Assembly: GCA_949511925.1 (NCBI GenBank) | Contig: CATEYX010000114.1 | Location: 1 to 6,333, forward strand | Source: Cryomorphaceae bacterium | GTDB lineage: Bacteria; Bacteroidota; Bacteroidia; Flavobacteriales; BACL11 | Direction: 5' to 3' | DNA length: 6,333 bases | In this document: one piece after another, positions 6,227 through 6,333 of the stretch | How positions within the stretch are numbered: position 1 is the first letter of the stretch | Layout of the letters: each line of letters opens with the position of its first letter | The notes under the pieces: generated by a model | The model's input: the letters and a program-made list of their open reading frames with translations, nothing else | Told to the model about the DNA's origin: nothing | Databases searched by the model: none | Program-made: the position numbers and the translations under genes

Positions 6227-6254
6227 CAAAAATACAATTTTATAGTTGAATCAA
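6227..6254 (-). promoter_or_regulatory. polA promoter (TTG, 17 bp, TATTTTTG), near-leaderless
   Basis: On the minus strand a TTG (6254-6252) is followed after 17 bp by TATTTTTG (6234-6227), matching both parts of the Bacteroidota sigma-A promoter at an accepted spacing. The -7 box ends only 5 bp before the polA ATG, so transcription should begin at or within a few bases of the start codon. Confidence 0.6.
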
Positions 6255-6274
6255 TTTGTAATTTATTACTTTTA
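6246..6274 (+). promoter_or_regulatory. Possible divergent promoter (TTG, 18 bp, TACTTTTA) for the right-edge gene
   Basis: TTG at 6246-6248 and TACTTTTA at 6267-6274 are separated by 18 bp. The -7 box differs from TAnnTTTG in its last base. It would give a leader of about 14 nt before the ATG at 6294. Its -33 region overlaps that of the polA promoter on the other strand. Confidence 0.35.
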
Positions 6275-6293
6275 TTGCGTTAATTTTAAGCTT

Positions 6294-6333
6294 ATGAATA
6301 CAACAGAAAAAAAGAAAATTCTATCCACATTAT
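6294..6333 (+). CDS. Start of an unidentified gene, cut by window edge
   Basis: An ATG at 6294 opens a frame of 13 codons (MNTTEKKKILSTL) that reaches the right edge without a stop. It is divergent from polA, with 72 bp between the start codons, and a promoter-like pair sits in that gap. The visible part is hydrophilic and lysine-rich, with no signal peptide. It is too short to assign to a family, and an accidental ATG cannot be excluded. Confidence 0.45.
   Translation, partial: MNTTEKKKILSTL

Overview
The window is AT-rich, densely coded chromosomal DNA that most likely comes from a member of the Bacteroidota. The evidence is the Bacteroidota-type DNA polymerase I, the lack of Shine-Dalgarno sequences before the starts, and TAnnTTTG promoter -7 elements (the Bacteroidota sigma-A type) in front of most genes. 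I cannot name a genus. The content is mainly ordinary housekeeping and accessory metabolism. I found no mobile element, CRISPR array, tRNA or rRNA.

Left part (1-1793, minus strand): an EamA/DMT-family membrane transporter is followed 21 bp downstream by a YicC-family endoribonuclease gene whose last codons lie beyond the left edge. A -7 element at the junction suggests yicC can also be transcribed alone. Middle (1794-2621): an 84-bp divergent promoter region separates the transporter from a short-chain dehydrogenase/reductase (SDR) on the plus strand. Both of these genes appear to start at TTG.

Accessory part (2622-3451, plus strand): a gene-poor stretch of about 290 bp with one AT-rich hairpin leads into two small genes of 75 and 72 codons. 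Both encode hydrophobic, probably two-helix membrane proteins that resemble each other and look like diverged tandem paralogues. Each has its own -7 element, and a perfect 14-bp hairpin terminator lies between them, so they look like two separate transcription units. I do not recognise their function.

Right part (3453-6221, minus strand): a complete polA of 922 codons, convergent with the second small gene and separated from it by one base. Its 5'-nuclease and polymerase active sites are intact, but all four acidic residues of the 3'-5' proofreading site are replaced. The linker carries a QFDLF pentapeptide that matches the bacterial sliding-clamp-binding consensus. At the right edge a divergent gene begins (6294 onward); only 13 codons are visible.

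The genes do not form one pathway. The most unusual points are the small membrane-protein pair, the inactivated proofreading site of PolA, and the compact 3' junction where a short inverted repeat spans both stop codons.
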